64,000 nt of DNA from Streptomyces noursei ATCC 11455. Lineage in GTDB: Bacteria > Actinomycetota > Actinomycetes > Streptomycetales > Streptomycetaceae. Both the position numbers and the translations under genes were made by a program. Positions 10,363 through 20,036 of the stretch are shown piece after piece. The notes below the pieces were generated by a model. That model did not search any database and was not told the origin of the DNA. It saw only the letters and a list, made by a program, of their open reading frames with translations. The first letter of the stretch is position 1, and each line of letters begins with the position of its first letter. The stretch lies in assembly GCF_001704275.1 (NCBI RefSeq), contig NZ_CP011533.1, positions 8,308,001 to 8,372,000 on the forward strand. The letters run 5' to 3'.

Positions 10363-10400
10363 TGTCGGGGGCGGCGGTCCGAGAGGCGCTGGACCTAGGG

Positions 10401-11160
10401 TCAGCGGGCGGTGCCGGTGACCAGGAGGGCGGCTGCGGTGCCGATCAGGGCGCCGTTGGGGGTGGTGCTGCCGGTGGCGGCCAGCGCCCCGGTGCCGCCG
10501 ACGGTGCTGCCGCTGTTGAAGCTCGCGCCCGGTGCGCCGTCGGCGCCGCCCGCGGGGGCCGCGCCGGCGGAGGCGTGCGAGTCGTCGGATCCGGTTGCGT
10601 CGGACGGCAGTTGGACGCCGGGCTCGACGGCGACCGTCGCGTCGACCGGGTCGAGGGCCTCTCCCGTCGGGTACATGCCGGAGAACGCCTCGGAGCCGGC
10701 GGCGGTCAGGGTCGCCGGGACGTTCTTGAGGGTGACCACGCCGCCCTTGGCGGTGAGCGTGCCCGTCGGCAGCTTCAGATCGGCGATCGGGGTGTCGGGG
10801 GTGGTGACGACCCGTGCCGGGGCCCGGCCCTCCTCGGTGCGCGGCTTGCTCGCGACGTCGGCGATCAACGTGCCCTTGCCGTTCTCGGCCTTGATGCGGA
10901 GGTTGCTGAACTTCAGGTCCAGCGCGCCGCCGTGGCCGGTGAAGCGCACCGCGCCGTTGAACTCCGCGACCAGGGTGGCCTCCTTGCCGTCGTAGGTGCC
11001 GTGCCCCTTGGGGAAGCGGTAGCCGGCCGCGGTGGCGGTGGCGCCGTCCGAGGGCTCGGCCTTGCCGTGCGCGATGGGGCCGTTGACGTAGTCGCGGAAC
11101 TTCTTCTTGACGCCCCAGTCGAGGTTTCCGCCGTGGAGCTTGCCGGAGTCGGCGGCCGGG
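10401..11160 (-). pseudogene. htaA: HtaA-type heme-binding wall protein, 5' truncated
   Basis: About 250 residues remain. One HtaA domain is recognisable, from [15 protein letters not shown] to about residue 185, followed by a Ser/Gly/Ala-rich spacer. The C-terminal sorting signal has LAATG (the class E sortase LAxTG form), a hydrophobic stretch and a final Arg. Such proteins are exported and anchored in the wall to capture heme. The signal peptide and N-terminal part are missing. Homology stops near 11160, exactly where ABC-ATPase sequence on the other strand begins. No plausible start or ribosome site is present, so I call it a remnant; a short fusion product cannot be fully excluded. Confidence 0.75.
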
Positions 11161-11514
11161 CGGGGAGCGCGCGCGAGTGGCACTGGCCCGGGTACTGGCC
11201 CAGCGCGCCCCGCTGCTCCTGCTCGACGAACCGACCGCCGCCCTGGACCTGCGCCACCAGGAGCTGGTGCTCGGGATCTGCCGGCAGCGGGCGGCGGCCG
11301 GGGACGCGGTCGTCGTGGTGCTCCACGACCTCGGGCTGGCCTCGGCGTACGCGGACCGGGCCGCCGTGCTGCACGGCGGACGGATCGCCGCCCAGGCCCG
11401 CCGGCCGAGGTCTTCGAGGCGGACCTGCTGTCCCGGATCTACCGACAGCCGATCGAGGTGGTCGCCCACCCCGGCACCGGCACGCCCCTGGTCGTTCCCG
11501 TACGCCCGCGCTGA
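11159..11514 (+). pseudogene. hmuV: heme ABC transporter ATPase (HmuV-like), truncated and frameshifted
   Basis: Only the C-terminal half is left. It starts at the GGE of the ABC signature and continues through the Walker B segment [12 protein letters not shown] and the VLHD switch histidine. The Walker A half is gone. Near 11396 a missing base moves the frame: the expected ending, with [21 protein letters not shown], is in the next frame and stops at 11514. Normally the ATPase drives heme import with HmuT and HmuU, both absent here. Together with the adjoining HtaA remnant this shows a lost heme-uptake locus. Confidence 0.8.
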
Positions 11515-11592
11515 CCGCCGCGCGGTTCAGGACCGCTCGGGCGCCCGGGGAGATCACGCGATACCGGCGGTGTGCGACCCACCGGGCCGACC

Positions 11593-14583
11593 CTAGAAGT
11601 CGGGTCCTTCCCACTGTCGTTGGCGGCGTATGTCGTCCAGGAAGTGGGAGATCCGCGCGCGGTTGGGAGCGGCGTCGGGGAGGGCCACGGACCGCTCGAA
11701 GAACTCCCGCGATCCGGCGAGATCCTCCGCCGCGACGTTGTTCCAGACCAGTCGCGTGCGGATCATCTCGGAGCGGACCATCTCGGATGTGCCGCCGGTC
11801 CGCCCGCTCAGCACTCCGCGCGCCCGGCTGCCGAACTCGGCCGCCTGCGCCACGTTGCCCAGACATGCCGCGGCGGTGCCCAGTCTGCCGAGGACGGTCG
11901 CGTAGAGGGGCACGTCGGCCAGGCGGATGGCCAGATCCGCGGCCCTGTGCAGCGTGCCCGCGGCGTCCAGGGGCCGGCCGCGGTCGAGTTGCAGACACCC
12001 CAGGCGGAGCAGCGTCTTGCCGAGCAGTCGGGGACTGTCGACCCGCTCGGCGAGGACGATCGCCTCCGTGTAGCACTCGTACGCCCGCTCGTGCTCGCCG
12101 AGCTGATGGTGCATGTCGCCGACGGTGGCCGTGACCACGGCCGTGAGCCATTCGTCGTCCAACTTCCCGACGATCCCGGCGACTTCGGCGAAGAACTCCA
12201 TGGACTCCGCGACCCGGCCCTGCAGGTTGGCGAACGTCCCGAGGTTGCCCAGGGCCCTGGCCTGTTCCAACAGGTCGCCGGAGCGGCGGCTGATCTCCAG
12301 GGCCTCGGTCAACAAGGGGTGGGCCTGCTCGTAACGGCCCTGCAGGCCGTACATCATCCCCATACAGGTGCGCAGTTCGGAGACCATCCGCCGGTCGGTG
12401 ACCGCTGTGACCAGGGGCAGCACCGTCTCCAGGGCGGTACGGCACTCGTGGAACCGGCCCTGCCGGGTGAGGTAGTCGAACAGGCCCTCGGTGATCCAGC
12501 ACGCCTCGTCCAGCTTGCCCACGTCCACCGCGTGCCCGACCACGTCGACCAGCTCGCCGCCCACCGTGTCCAGCCAGTTCGTTGCCTCCTCCCAGTCGGC
12601 GAAAGGGGCCGTCCCCGGAGCCGGACCGGTCGGGAAGGCCGAGGGGCCCCAGTCGCTGGAACGGCGGGCGGCGGACACATACAACCGGAACACGCCGTCC
12701 CGGACCGCCGCGACCTCCCCGGGAAACCCGGCCGCGACGCGTCGGGCGTAGACCGCGACCAGGTCGTGCAACCGATAGCGGTCGGCCGCCACCTGCTGCA
12801 CGAGGCTCGCGTCGACCAGGCTCTCCAGGACGCGTTCGGCGTCCGGCCGGGTCCCGTCGAGCATGGCGGCCAGCGTCAACGCGTCGAGTTCCACGGTGGG
12901 GGAGAGCCCCAGGGCGCGGAACGCGCGCTGCTCGGCGGCCGGCAACTGGTCGTAGGAGAGCTGGAAAGCGGCCTCCACGCTGCGGTCCTCGACCGAGAGT
13001 TCACCGAGCCGGCGCTCGTCGTCCGCCAGCCGGGCGGCCAGCGACTCCCACGCCCACAACGGGCGGTTCTGCAGCCGCGCACCGGCGATGCGCAGGGCCA
13101 GCGGCAGCTGGTCGCACAGGCCGGCGAGCCGGCGGATCGCGCCGTGCTCGTCGGGGGAGCCCGAGCCCCCCACGATGCGGCTGAGCAGGCCCACCGCGTC
13201 GTCGAGGTCCAGCGGGGCCAGCGAGATCCTGCGGTCCACGTCCAGGCCGGTCAGCCGCTGACGACTGGTCACCAGCAGCATGCTGCCCGGCCCGGCGGGC
13301 ACCAGCGGACGCACCTGCTCGGCGCCGGCGGCGTCGTCGAGGACCACCAGCAGCCGCAGCGCGGCGGTCGCCGTCCGCCAGGACGCGGCCAGCTCGTCCA
13401 GGTCCTCGGAATCCTCCCCCTCGTCGGCGCCGACCGCCCGCAACAACCGGCGCAGTACCCGCTGCGGACCCGGTGCCCCGCGATCCTCGCGGTACCCGTG
13501 CAGATCGACGAACAGAGCGCCGTCCGGATACCGCTGGTGCACCGTCCGCGCCGCGTGCACCACGAGCGCGGTCTTGCCGACGCCGGCCATGCCGTCCACC
13601 GCGCGGACCGTCACACCGTGCGGGTCCGCGGCCGTCGCGCCGAGGAGCGCGAGCTCCCGGTCCCGGCCGGTGAAGTTGCCGGCACCGACCGGCAGTTCGT
13701 TGCGCACCGGGCGCTCGGGACGGTCCCGGTGCCCGGCCGGCGGCTGCGGTGGCGACGGCCGGGGCCGCTGCCGGGCGGCCGTGCCGAACAGCAGCGCGTC
13801 ATCGCGGCGCAGCACCGCCTCGTGCGTCTGCCGCAGTTCGGGTCCCGGCTCCGCCCCCTGGTCCCGCACCAGGCGACGGCGCACCTTGGCGTAGACGTCC
13901 AGGGCGTCGGCCTGCCGATTGCCGACGTAGAGGGCACGGATCAGCAGGGCGGCCAGCGCCTCGTGGTACGGGTGCGCCTCGGTCAGCGCGAACAGTTCGC
14001 CGACGGCCGCCGCGTGCCGGCCCAGCCGCAGCTCGCAGCCGAGCTTGTCCTGGAGCAGGGCGAGCCGGTACTCCGTCAACCGCAGCCGTTCCCCCTGCGC
14101 GAACGGCCCGGGAATCCCGGCCAACGGCTCACCCCGGAACAGCTCCAGGGCCTTGGACCAGGCATCCACCGCGGTGGTCAGGTCGCCGCTGACCCGCGCC
14201 GAGCTCGCCTCGGCGGCGAACTCCACCATGCGCGCCGCGTCCACCCACACGTCCCGCGGGACGAAGCGATACCCCCCGCGGTCGGTGACGATCACGGACT
14301 CCGCGGGGCCGGCCCCGGGACCGTCCAGGCATCGGCGCAGCCGGTGCACATAGACCGGGATCACCTTCGCGCCGGTGCCCGGCTGCTCCGTGCCCCAGAC
14401 ACCGTCGAGGAGCTGCTGACGGCTGGCCGTGACCCCCGGCCGCAGCAGCAGCGCGGCGAGCAGCGCCTGTTCGCGCACCGGACCGAGCTCCAGCGGTACG
14501 CCACCACGCCAGCCCTGAAGCGGTCCGAGAAGAGCCAGTCGAAGCTGCCGCACACCCGTGGACACCCCACCCGTCGAAGACAC
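11593..14583 (-). CDS. AfsR/SARP-family regulator with NB-ARC ATPase and TPR repeats
   Basis: A 996-residue regulator. An OmpR-like winged-helix domain spans about residues 15-105 and a bacterial transcriptional activation domain about 110-260. After a Pro-rich linker, an NB-ARC ATPase starts near 300 with P-loop GMAGVGKT at 331-338. TPR-like repeats fill about 650-980. This is the architecture of AfsR-type activators, which bind direct repeats and recruit RNA polymerase. The GTG start at 14583 is uncertain; a GTG eight codons downstream also fits. It lies beside the biosynthetic block and may control it, but no target can be proven. I noticed no TTA codon. Confidence 0.88.
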   Translation of the reverse strand: MSSTGGVSTGVRQLRLALLGPLQGWRGGVPLELGPVREQALLAALLLRPGVTASRQQLLDGVWGTEQPGTGAKVIPVYVHRLRRCLDGPGAGPAESVIVTDRGGYRFVPRDVWVDAARMVEFAAEASSARVSGDLTTAVDAWSKALELFRGEPLAGIPGPFAQGERLRLTEYRLALLQDKLGCELRLGRHAAAVGELFALTEAHPYHEALAALLIRALYVGNRQADALDVYAKVRRRLVRDQGAEPGPELRQTHEAVLRRDDALLFGTAARQRPRPSPPQPPAGHRDRPERPVRNELPVGAGNFTGRDRELALLGATAADPHGVTVRAVDGMAGVGKTALVVHAARTVHQRYPDGALFVDLHGYREDRGAPGPQRVLRRLLRAVGADEGEDSEDLDELAASWRTATAALRLLVVLDDAAGAEQVRPLVPAGPGSMLLVTSRQRLTGLDVDRRISLAPLDLDDAVGLLSRIVGGSGSPDEHGAIRRLAGLCDQLPLALRIAGARLQNRPLWAWESLAARLADDERRLGELSVEDRSVEAAFQLSYDQLPAAEQRAFRALGLSPTVELDALTLAAMLDGTRPDAERVLESLVDASLVQQVAADRYRLHDLVAVYARRVAAGFPGEVAAVRDGVFRLYVSAARRSSDWGPSAFPTGPAPGTAPFADWEEATNWLDTVGGELVDVVGHAVDVGKLDEACWITEGLFDYLTRQGRFHECRTALETVLPLVTAVTDRRMVSELRTCMGMMYGLQGRYEQAHPLLTEALEISRRSGDLLEQARALGNLGTFANLQGRVAESMEFFAEVAGIVGKLDDEWLTAVVTATVGDMHHQLGEHERAYECYTEAIVLAERVDSPRLLGKTLLRLGCLQLDRGRPLDAAGTLHRAADLAIRLADVPLYATVLGRLGTAAACLGNVAQAAEFGSRARGVLSGRTGGTSEMVRSEMIRTRLVWNNVAAEDLAGSREFFERSVALPDAAPNRARISHFLDDIRRQRQWEGPDF

Positions 14584-14726
14584 GCAGGGGAGTATAGGTC
14601 GCCGCTGACCAGCCCTTCAGCGCGCTGCGACGAGGTTGCACAACGTGTGGGCGAGGTGAACGTTCCCGCTCCGCGTCCCGCGGCGGCGCGGCGCCCGGCC
14701 ACCCGTGGAGCGCCGCGCCGGGCGGG

Positions 14727-16598
14727 CTATCGCTGGATCAGGGCGCGGGCCGCCCGGGCGATGTGGGGATGGGAGATGCCGGCGGCGTCGAGGAGTTCGT
14801 CGGTGGTGCCGGAGCCCGGCAGGTCGGTGACGGCGAGGTGGCTGAAGGCGGGACGGCTGCCGGTGGCGGCGAGCGCCGACAGGACGGCCTCGCCGATGCC
14901 GCCCTCGGGGTGGTGGTCCTCGACGACGACGAGGGCGCCGGTCTCCTGGGCGGCCCGGGCGAGGGCACCGGCGTCGACGGGCTTGAGGGAGTACAGGTCG
15001 ATGACGCGGGCCGGGACGTCGTCGGCGGCGAGGTGCTCGGCTGCGGCCAGGCACTCGTGGAGGGTGACGCCGGCGCCGATCAGGGTGACCCGGTCGTGCG
15101 GGCTGTGGCGGAGGGTCTTGGAGCCGCCCACGGGGAAGGTCTCGTCGCCGTCGTAGAGGACGGGGTAGGGGCCGCGGGTGGTGCGCAGGTAGGAGATGCC
15201 GTCGAGCTCGGCCATGGCGGCGGTCAGGGCGGCGGCGGAGGTGGCGTCGCTGGGGTAGAGCACCGTGGAGCCGTGCACGGCGCGCATCATGGCGAGGTCT
15301 TCCAGGCCCATCTGCGAGGGGCCGTCGGCGCCGATCTCGACGCCGCTGTGGGTTCCGCACAGCGCCATGGTGATCTGGGAGACGGCGGCCATGCGGATGA
15401 AGTCGTGGGCGCGGGTGAGGAACGCGGCGAAGGTGGTGGCGTAGGGGCGGTACCCGCGCACGGCCATGCCGACCGCGTCGGCGATCATCTGCTGCTCGGC
15501 GATGTAGGTCTGGAAGTACCGCTCGGGATGCGCCTTCTCGAAGTCCTGGGCGTGGGTGGAGTTGCCGACCTCGGCGTCCAGGGCGACGACGTCCGGGCGG
15601 GCGCCGAGGGCGGCCAGGGCGTGACCGAAGGCGACACGGGTGGCGACCTTGTCGCCGACCTCGAAGCGCGGCAGCTCGATGGGTCCGGCGGCCGGGATGG
15701 GGGCGGGCGTGACGGCGGGCGGCCGGGGGCCGCGCACGTGCAGATTGCGGATGCCGCCCAGTTCGGCGACGGCGCGGTCGGCCATGTCCTCGGGCAGGGC
15801 CTTGCCGTGCCAGCCCTCCTTGTCGGCGACCTCCGCCACGCCGCGGCCCTTGACGGTCCTGGCGACGATGACGGTGGGGGCCTGGCCGTCGGCGGCGGTG
15901 GTCAGGGCCTGGTCGATCGCCTGCAGGTCGTGCCCGTCGATGACGATCGCGCGACAGCCGAACGCCTCGACGCGGCGGGCGTAGGTGCCGGTGTCCCACT
16001 CCAGCTCGGTGGGGCCGCACTGGCCGAGGCGGTTGACGTCGACGACGGCGGTGAAGTTGGCCAGCCGGTAGTGGCCGGCCTTGTCGAGGGCCTCCCAGAC
16101 GGACCCCTCGGCCATCTCGCTGTCCCCGCACAGCACCCACACCCGGTAGGGCTGCTTGTCCAGGTCCCGGCCCGCCAGTGCGATGCCGACGCCGTAGCCG
16201 ATGCCCTGGCCCAGCGAACCGGTGGCCACGTCCACCCAGGGCAGCACGGGCGTGGGGTGGCCCTGCAGCCGGTGGCCGAAGCGGCGGTAGGTCGTCATCA
16301 GCGCGTCGTCGCTGACCACCCCGGCCGCCTTGAACATCGCATAGAGCAGGGGAGAGGCATGGCCCTTGGAGAAGACCAGGTGGTCGCCCGCGGGGTTGTC
16401 GGGCGCGTCCCAGTCGTAGCGCAGGTGGCGGGTCATCAGGACGGCCATCAGGTCGGCCGCGGACAGGCTGGAAGTGGGGTGCCCGGAGCCCGCCGCGGTG
16501 CTGGCGCGCACCGAGTCCACGCGCAGCTGCTGCGCGAGTTCGAAGATCTGGGGCAGCTCGCTGTCGGGTCCGAGCGTGGTGGTCTGCGCTGCGGTCAT
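14727..16598 (-). CDS. tkt: transketolase, short single-chain type
   Basis: A 623-residue thiamine-diphosphate enzyme that transfers two-carbon ketol units in the pentose phosphate pathway. The TPP-binding GDSEMAEGSVWEAL motif lies near residue 153 and the pyrimidine-binding domain around 310-480. The GSGHPTSSLSAADL start and C-terminal transketolase domain are present. The length matches the short animal-type transketolases rather than the usual bacterial form of about 660-700 residues, so it is probably a second copy beside a housekeeping enzyme. It stands alone on the minus strand, 140 bp upstream of the AfsR-like start. It could supply erythrose-4-phosphate or pentoses for secondary metabolism; that is inference. 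Confidence 0.9.
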   Translation of the reverse strand: MTAAQTTTLGPDSELPQIFELAQQLRVDSVRASTAAGSGHPTSSLSAADLMAVLMTRHLRYDWDAPDNPAGDHLVFSKGHASPLLYAMFKAAGVVSDDALMTTYRRFGHRLQGHPTPVLPWVDVATGSLGQGIGYGVGIALAGRDLDKQPYRVWVLCGDSEMAEGSVWEALDKAGHYRLANFTAVVDVNRLGQCGPTELEWDTGTYARRVEAFGCRAIVIDGHDLQAIDQALTTAADGQAPTVIVARTVKGRGVAEVADKEGWHGKALPEDMADRAVAELGGIRNLHVRGPRPPAVTPAPIPAAGPIELPRFEVGDKVATRVAFGHALAALGARPDVVALDAEVGNSTHAQDFEKAHPERYFQTYIAEQQMIADAVGMAVRGYRPYATTFAAFLTRAHDFIRMAAVSQITMALCGTHSGVEIGADGPSQMGLEDLAMMRAVHGSTVLYPSDATSAAALTAAMAELDGISYLRTTRGPYPVLYDGDETFPVGGSKTLRHSPHDRVTLIGAGVTLHECLAAAEHLAADDVPARVIDLYSLKPVDAGALARAAQETGALVVVEDHHPEGGIGEAVLSALAATGSRPAFSHLAVTDLPGSGTTDELLDAAGISHPHIARAARALIQR

Positions 16599-16940
16599 GG
16601 TGGGGGGCCTTTCGTGGACGGCCGGTGGGCGCAGGGTGAGCGGCCGCCGGTTCGGGGTGGCCGCTCACCGTCCGGGGCAGGTTAACCGCCGGGTCGGCCG
16701 GTGATCGGGCAGGCAGACGGTCCTGGGCGATGTGTTCGAACGCGGTGGTCGGGGGCGGTCGGCGGCGGCGTGCCGGTGGCCGGCCGGGCCGGGCCCGGGG
16801 GCCGCCCTCGGCCGTCGCCGCCGTTCGGGTGGCCGCACGGCCGGCACCCTCTAAAGCCCCCGGCCGAGCCGGCGGCGGCCGGTGCGACGGACTTTCCCCG
16901 CCTCGATTCACGGCCCGAGCCCCGCCTTGTCTACCCTGTA

Positions 16941-17141
16941 CGCGCAGCTGGTTCACCTCGCCCGCCAGGCGAGGTGTCGCGAGCGGGAACCCGGTGCACG
17001 TCCGGGACTGCCTCGCAGCGGTGAGTGGGAACGACCGCCGTCATGACGCACCGGGCACGTCCGTGGCCCGGGAAGCGACGGCCGAGGGAGTCCCGTTCTT
17101 CGGGGCGTGCCCACGAGTCCGAAGACCTGCCACTGCCCGTG
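16941..17141 (+). promoter_or_regulatory. cobalamin riboswitch upstream of thiI
   Basis: The leader contains the conserved cobalamin aptamer blocks in order: the GGGAACCCGGTG segment at 16985, a CCGGGACTGCC block, the core GCAGCGGTGAGTGGGAACGA at 17016, a GCGACGG block and the 3' GAGTCCGAAGACCTGCC block ending near 17131. An outer stem between about 16941 and 17141 is only approximate. The aptamer ends about 160 bases before the thiI start. The final bases CGCGAAGGAGAGTTTCGTG, with ribosome site and start, are nearly identical to those before metE. Binding of cobalamin would be expected to lower downstream expression. Confidence 0.92.
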
Positions 17142-17302
17142 CGGGGTGCGATCACCGCGCACGCGTCCACGGCGACCCGGCAGCGGGACCGCTGAGCGAG
17201 TGGTGCGCCTCCACCCCACCGTGCCCCGGGCACGAGGGGCCGGCCTGCCTGCCGTTCACGGCCCGGCGCCGGTCCTCACGACGACTCGCGAAGGAGAGTT
17301 TC

Positions 17303-18637
17303 GTGCCCGGCGAACCGAGCATTCCCGCCATCCCGTCCCCCGCAGGGCCACGCCCGAGCGGGCACTGCGTCCTGCTCAAGCACGGCGAGATCGTCCTCAA
17401 GGGCCGCAACCGGCACCGGTTCACCGAGCGGCTGCACGACAACCTCCGCCGCTCCCTGCGCGGAATCGGCGGCTCCACCTGGATCAAGTCCGGTCAGCAC
17501 GTCACCGTGCTCGGCGGCGACGTCCCCCAGGACGTCCTGGTCGACCGCGCCCGCCGGGTGATCGGGTTCAACTCGGTGGAGCCCGCCGTGCGCGTGCCCA
17601 CCTCCGTGACGGACATCACCGAGGCAGCCGTGGACGCGCTGGCCGGCGTCCGCGCCGAGCGGCCCGGCGTCACCTTCGCCGTGCGGGTCAAGCGCCGGAA
17701 CAAGAACTTCGAGATGACCTCGTCGCAGTTCGAGCGCTTCCTCGGGGCCCGGGTCCGGGAAGCCCTCGGGCCGGTGCCGGTGAACCTCTCCCACCCCGAC
17801 GTGCGGATCTCCATCGAGATCGACCACAAGGAAAGCTATGTCTCCTGGGTCCGCCATCAGGGGCCGGGCGGACTGCCCGTCGGCTCCAGCGGACGCGCGC
17901 TGGTGCTGCTGTCCGGTGGGTACGACTCACCGGTGGCGGCCTATCGGGCCATGCGCCGTGGACTGCGCTGCGATTTCGTCCACTTCACCGGCGCTCCCTA
18001 CACGAACGCCGCCTCCATGTACAAGGCGTACGCCCTGGCCAGGGAACTCAACCGCTGTCAGCCCGCCGGACGGCTGCATGTCATCGCGCTCGGCCAGGCA
18101 CAGAAGCAGTTGGCGATCGCGGGGGCCGGCAGGCTCCAAGTCGTCGCACAACGACGGCTCATGGTCCGCGTGGCCTCCGCGCTGGCGGGCCGGATCGCGG
18201 CGGAGGCCCTGGTGACCGGCGACAGCCTGGGGCAGGTGGCCAGTCAGACCCTGGCGAACCTGGCCGCCGTCGACGAGGCCGCCACCCTGCCGGTGCTGCG
18301 CCCGCTGATCGGCTGGGAGAAGCAGGAGATCATCGACGAAGCCCGGTCCATCGGCACCGAACAGATCTCCGTACTGCCCGACGAGGACTGCTGCAAGCTC
18401 CTCGCACCGCCCCGGGTCACCCTCCGGGCCGGCCTGGCCGACCTGCGGTCGGTGGAGAAGCGCCTCGACCTGGACGACCTGGTGGACGGGCTGCTGCGGG
18501 ACGTCCAGATCATGCACCCGGGGGAGACCGACGAGGAGACGGCCACCGAAGCGGGCAGCCCGGACGAGGACCCCGCCCCGGCCCGGACCGGCCCGCCCGT
18601 GTGCGGTGCGCCGGCAGGGGCCGCGCAGGCGCCGTAG
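17303..18637 (+). CDS. thiI: ThiI: tRNA 4-thiouridine / thiazole sulfurtransferase
   Basis: A 444-residue ThiI homologue. The N-terminal ferredoxin-like and THUMP region runs to about residue 175. The PP-loop ATPase motif LLSGGYDSP is near residue 206, and the LPDEDCCKLLAPP cysteine segment is present. The protein ends in a Glu/Pro-rich tail and lacks the C-terminal rhodanese domain of the E. coli protein. ThiI adenylates U8 of tRNA and inserts sulfur, and some homologues feed thiamine synthesis. The GTG start at 17303 has GAAGGAG upstream. A cobalamin riboswitch controls it, which is unusual for this family. A terminator follows the stop. Confidence 0.92.
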   Translation: MPGEPSIPAIPSPAGPRPSGHCVLLKHGEIVLKGRNRHRFTERLHDNLRRSLRGIGGSTWIKSGQHVTVLGGDVPQDVLVDRARRVIGFNSVEPAVRVPTSVTDITEAAVDALAGVRAERPGVTFAVRVKRRNKNFEMTSSQFERFLGARVREALGPVPVNLSHPDVRISIEIDHKESYVSWVRHQGPGGLPVGSSGRALVLLSGGYDSPVAAYRAMRRGLRCDFVHFTGAPYTNAASMYKAYALARELNRCQPAGRLHVIALGQAQKQLAIAGAGRLQVVAQRRLMVRVASALAGRIAAEALVTGDSLGQVASQTLANLAAVDEAATLPVLRPLIGWEKQEIIDEARSIGTEQISVLPDEDCCKLLAPPRVTLRAGLADLRSVEKRLDLDDLVDGLLRDVQIMHPGETDEETATEAGSPDEDPAPARTGPPVCGAPAGAAQAP

Positions 18638-18663
18638 TGATCGCGCCCGGTCGTACGGACGTG

Positions 18664-18689
18664 AACGCCCCCTCGTCGGAGGGGGCGTT
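18664..18689. terminator. hairpin between thiI and the Lsr2-like gene
   Basis: Perfect 11-base arms AACGCCCCCTC and GAGGGGGCGTT flank a 4-base loop, followed on the plus strand by a pyrimidine-rich stretch. It serves both convergent genes. Confidence 0.85.
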
Positions 18690-18695
18690 GCTTCC

Positions 18696-19103
18696 TTACT
18701 TGGCCGCGCGCTTCTTGCGTGCCGGCTTCGACGTGGGAGCCTCGGAGGCGCGGGCGACGGCCACGAAGGGCTTGACCGCTTCCTGGAGCTTGGCCACGTT
18801 CTCGGCGCCGAGGTCGGCCTCGTACCACTTGAGATCGAGAACCTGACGGATCGCGATCTTCTTGGTGCCGTCCTCGTTCGACTCCTCGGTCTCGTATTCC
18901 TCGTCGACCATCTCGGGGACGGCGAACCGGATCGGCGTGACGCCGTCCGTCACCTCGGGATTGAGGTCGTCCTGGAGAATCGACTGCCAGTAAGTCGCCT
19001 TCTTGACAATCTGGTTGCCGACCGGAACAGGAGTGATTACCTCCTGAACACCCGGCTCATCCTTCTGCGACTCATCAACCTGGATGGTTTCCTTGACGGC
19101 CAT
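18696..19103 (-). CDS. small acidic protein with Lsr2-like dimerisation motif and Lys/Arg tail
   Basis: 135 residues. The ATG at 19103 has an AAGGGG-type ribosome site and replaces a longer in-frame start. Residues about 94-116 (WYEADLGAENVAKLQEAVKPF) resemble the second half of the Lsr2 oligomerisation domain (YEIDL..NA.KLR..L.P). An acidic Glu/Asp-rich insertion precedes it, and the protein ends in PARKKRAAK. The Lsr2 DNA-binding helix domain with its RGR motif is absent. The gene has more A/T in third codon positions than its neighbours, and an untranslated AT-rich stretch lies upstream. It may be a shortened nucleoid-associated protein, an Lsr2 modulator or a phage-derived protein. The function is not known to me. 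Confidence 0.7.
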   Translation of the reverse strand: MAVKETIQVDESQKDEPGVQEVITPVPVGNQIVKKATYWQSILQDDLNPEVTDGVTPIRFAVPEMVDEEYETEESNEDGTKKIAIRQVLDLKWYEADLGAENVAKLQEAVKPFVAVARASEAPTSKPARKKRAAK

Positions 19104-19653
19104 TTTTGCGCCCCTTTCCTGTGCGGTGCACCCCAAACTTTAGTGGAAATAGGTGAGTTGAAGCCAATCGGCGACGGGGGCTAGATCATGCCGGTCTCCG
19201 CTCGCGAACGGATGGGCAAGTCAGCTGGTCATCGCCGACATCCCAGGCATTCTCCGGAAACTTCCACTCCCCGCGAGTCGCCGCCCGCGCCCGTCGGTGA
19301 ACTGCTCTGCAAAACCACCCATCTCCTCTGTGACCAGCCCCTTTCCGTGCCGAATTGGCACGCTGTGGGGCGTGCCTTTCGCCCCTGCTGCCGCTTCCTT
19401 GGAATTCCTGGATTCCTGCCCCGCGTCCACGGCGGTGCCGTCCCCATCGATATCGAAGTACTTCGGGACCGGAGGACGCGGGGAGGGGAAAGGGGCGCCG
19501 GCGAGGGCGGGCGCGCGGCGACGCGTGCGGACCGGTGCTCCGGGGGTCGCGCCGCGCCCCGCCGCGGCCGAACCCTGCGCCACCTGTGTCTCATCTCATA
19601 GTCCGGCATCTGAACATGGGTGACCGTCAGGGGGACGGCGTTCTACGCTGGCC
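19104..19653. other. intergenic region, no supported gene
   Basis: About 550 bp between the Lsr2-like start and the metE riboswitch. Open frames on the minus strand here (for example 19221-19583) have mixed codon use, no ribosome site and no recognisable family. Base composition is less GC-rich around 19280-19420 than in the surrounding genes. It must hold the divergent promoters of both flanking transcripts, but I could not place them reliably. Confidence 0.5.
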
Positions 19654-19861
19654 GGGCAACAGGTTCGCCCCGTCCGCCAGACGGGAGCGTCGCAAGAGGG
19701 AACCCGGTGGGAATCCGGGACTGCCCCGCAGCGGTGAGTGGGAACGACCGCCGTCATACGCACTGGATCCGGGCCGCGGATCCGGGAAGCGACGGCCAGT
19801 AGGTGCCCGCCGGAAGACTCCGGCAGGCGCGCCCGCGAGTCCGAAGACCTGCCCGTTGCCC
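19654..19861 (+). promoter_or_regulatory. cobalamin riboswitch upstream of metE
   Basis: The outer stem is clear: GGGCAAC at 19654-19660 pairs with GTTGCCC at 19855-19861. Inside lie the GGGAACCCGGTGG block, the GGGACTGCCCCGCAGCGGTG core at 19718, GTGGGAACGACCGCCGTC, GCGACGGCC and the closing GAGTCCGAAGACCTGCCC block. A CTCCT at 19983-19987 could pair with the AGGAG ribosome site at 20027, which suggests translational control. Repression of metE by cobalamin is well established in bacteria that also have MetH. Confidence 0.95.
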
Positions 19862-20036
19862 GTGTGCGCCCCTGCGTACACGGACATCCCGGTGACCTCG
19901 AGGGCGGGTCGGCGTACATACCAGGCGGACACGTGCGTCGCGAGCGCACCGTGGATCCGCCCGGTTCGTCATCCCTTCGCGCTCCTCGTTCCCTCGCCGG
20001 GACGTTTCAGGAGACCATTTCGCGAAGGAGAGTTCC

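Noticed and set aside
10401..11514. Intact divergent heme-uptake gene pair
   Set aside because: Both N-terminal halves are missing and the ATPase has a frameshift, so they are remnants.
19221..19583. Minus-strand open frame containing YFDIDGDGTAVDAG
   Set aside because: EF-hand-like words in part of the frame, but no start signal, mixed codon use and no family match.
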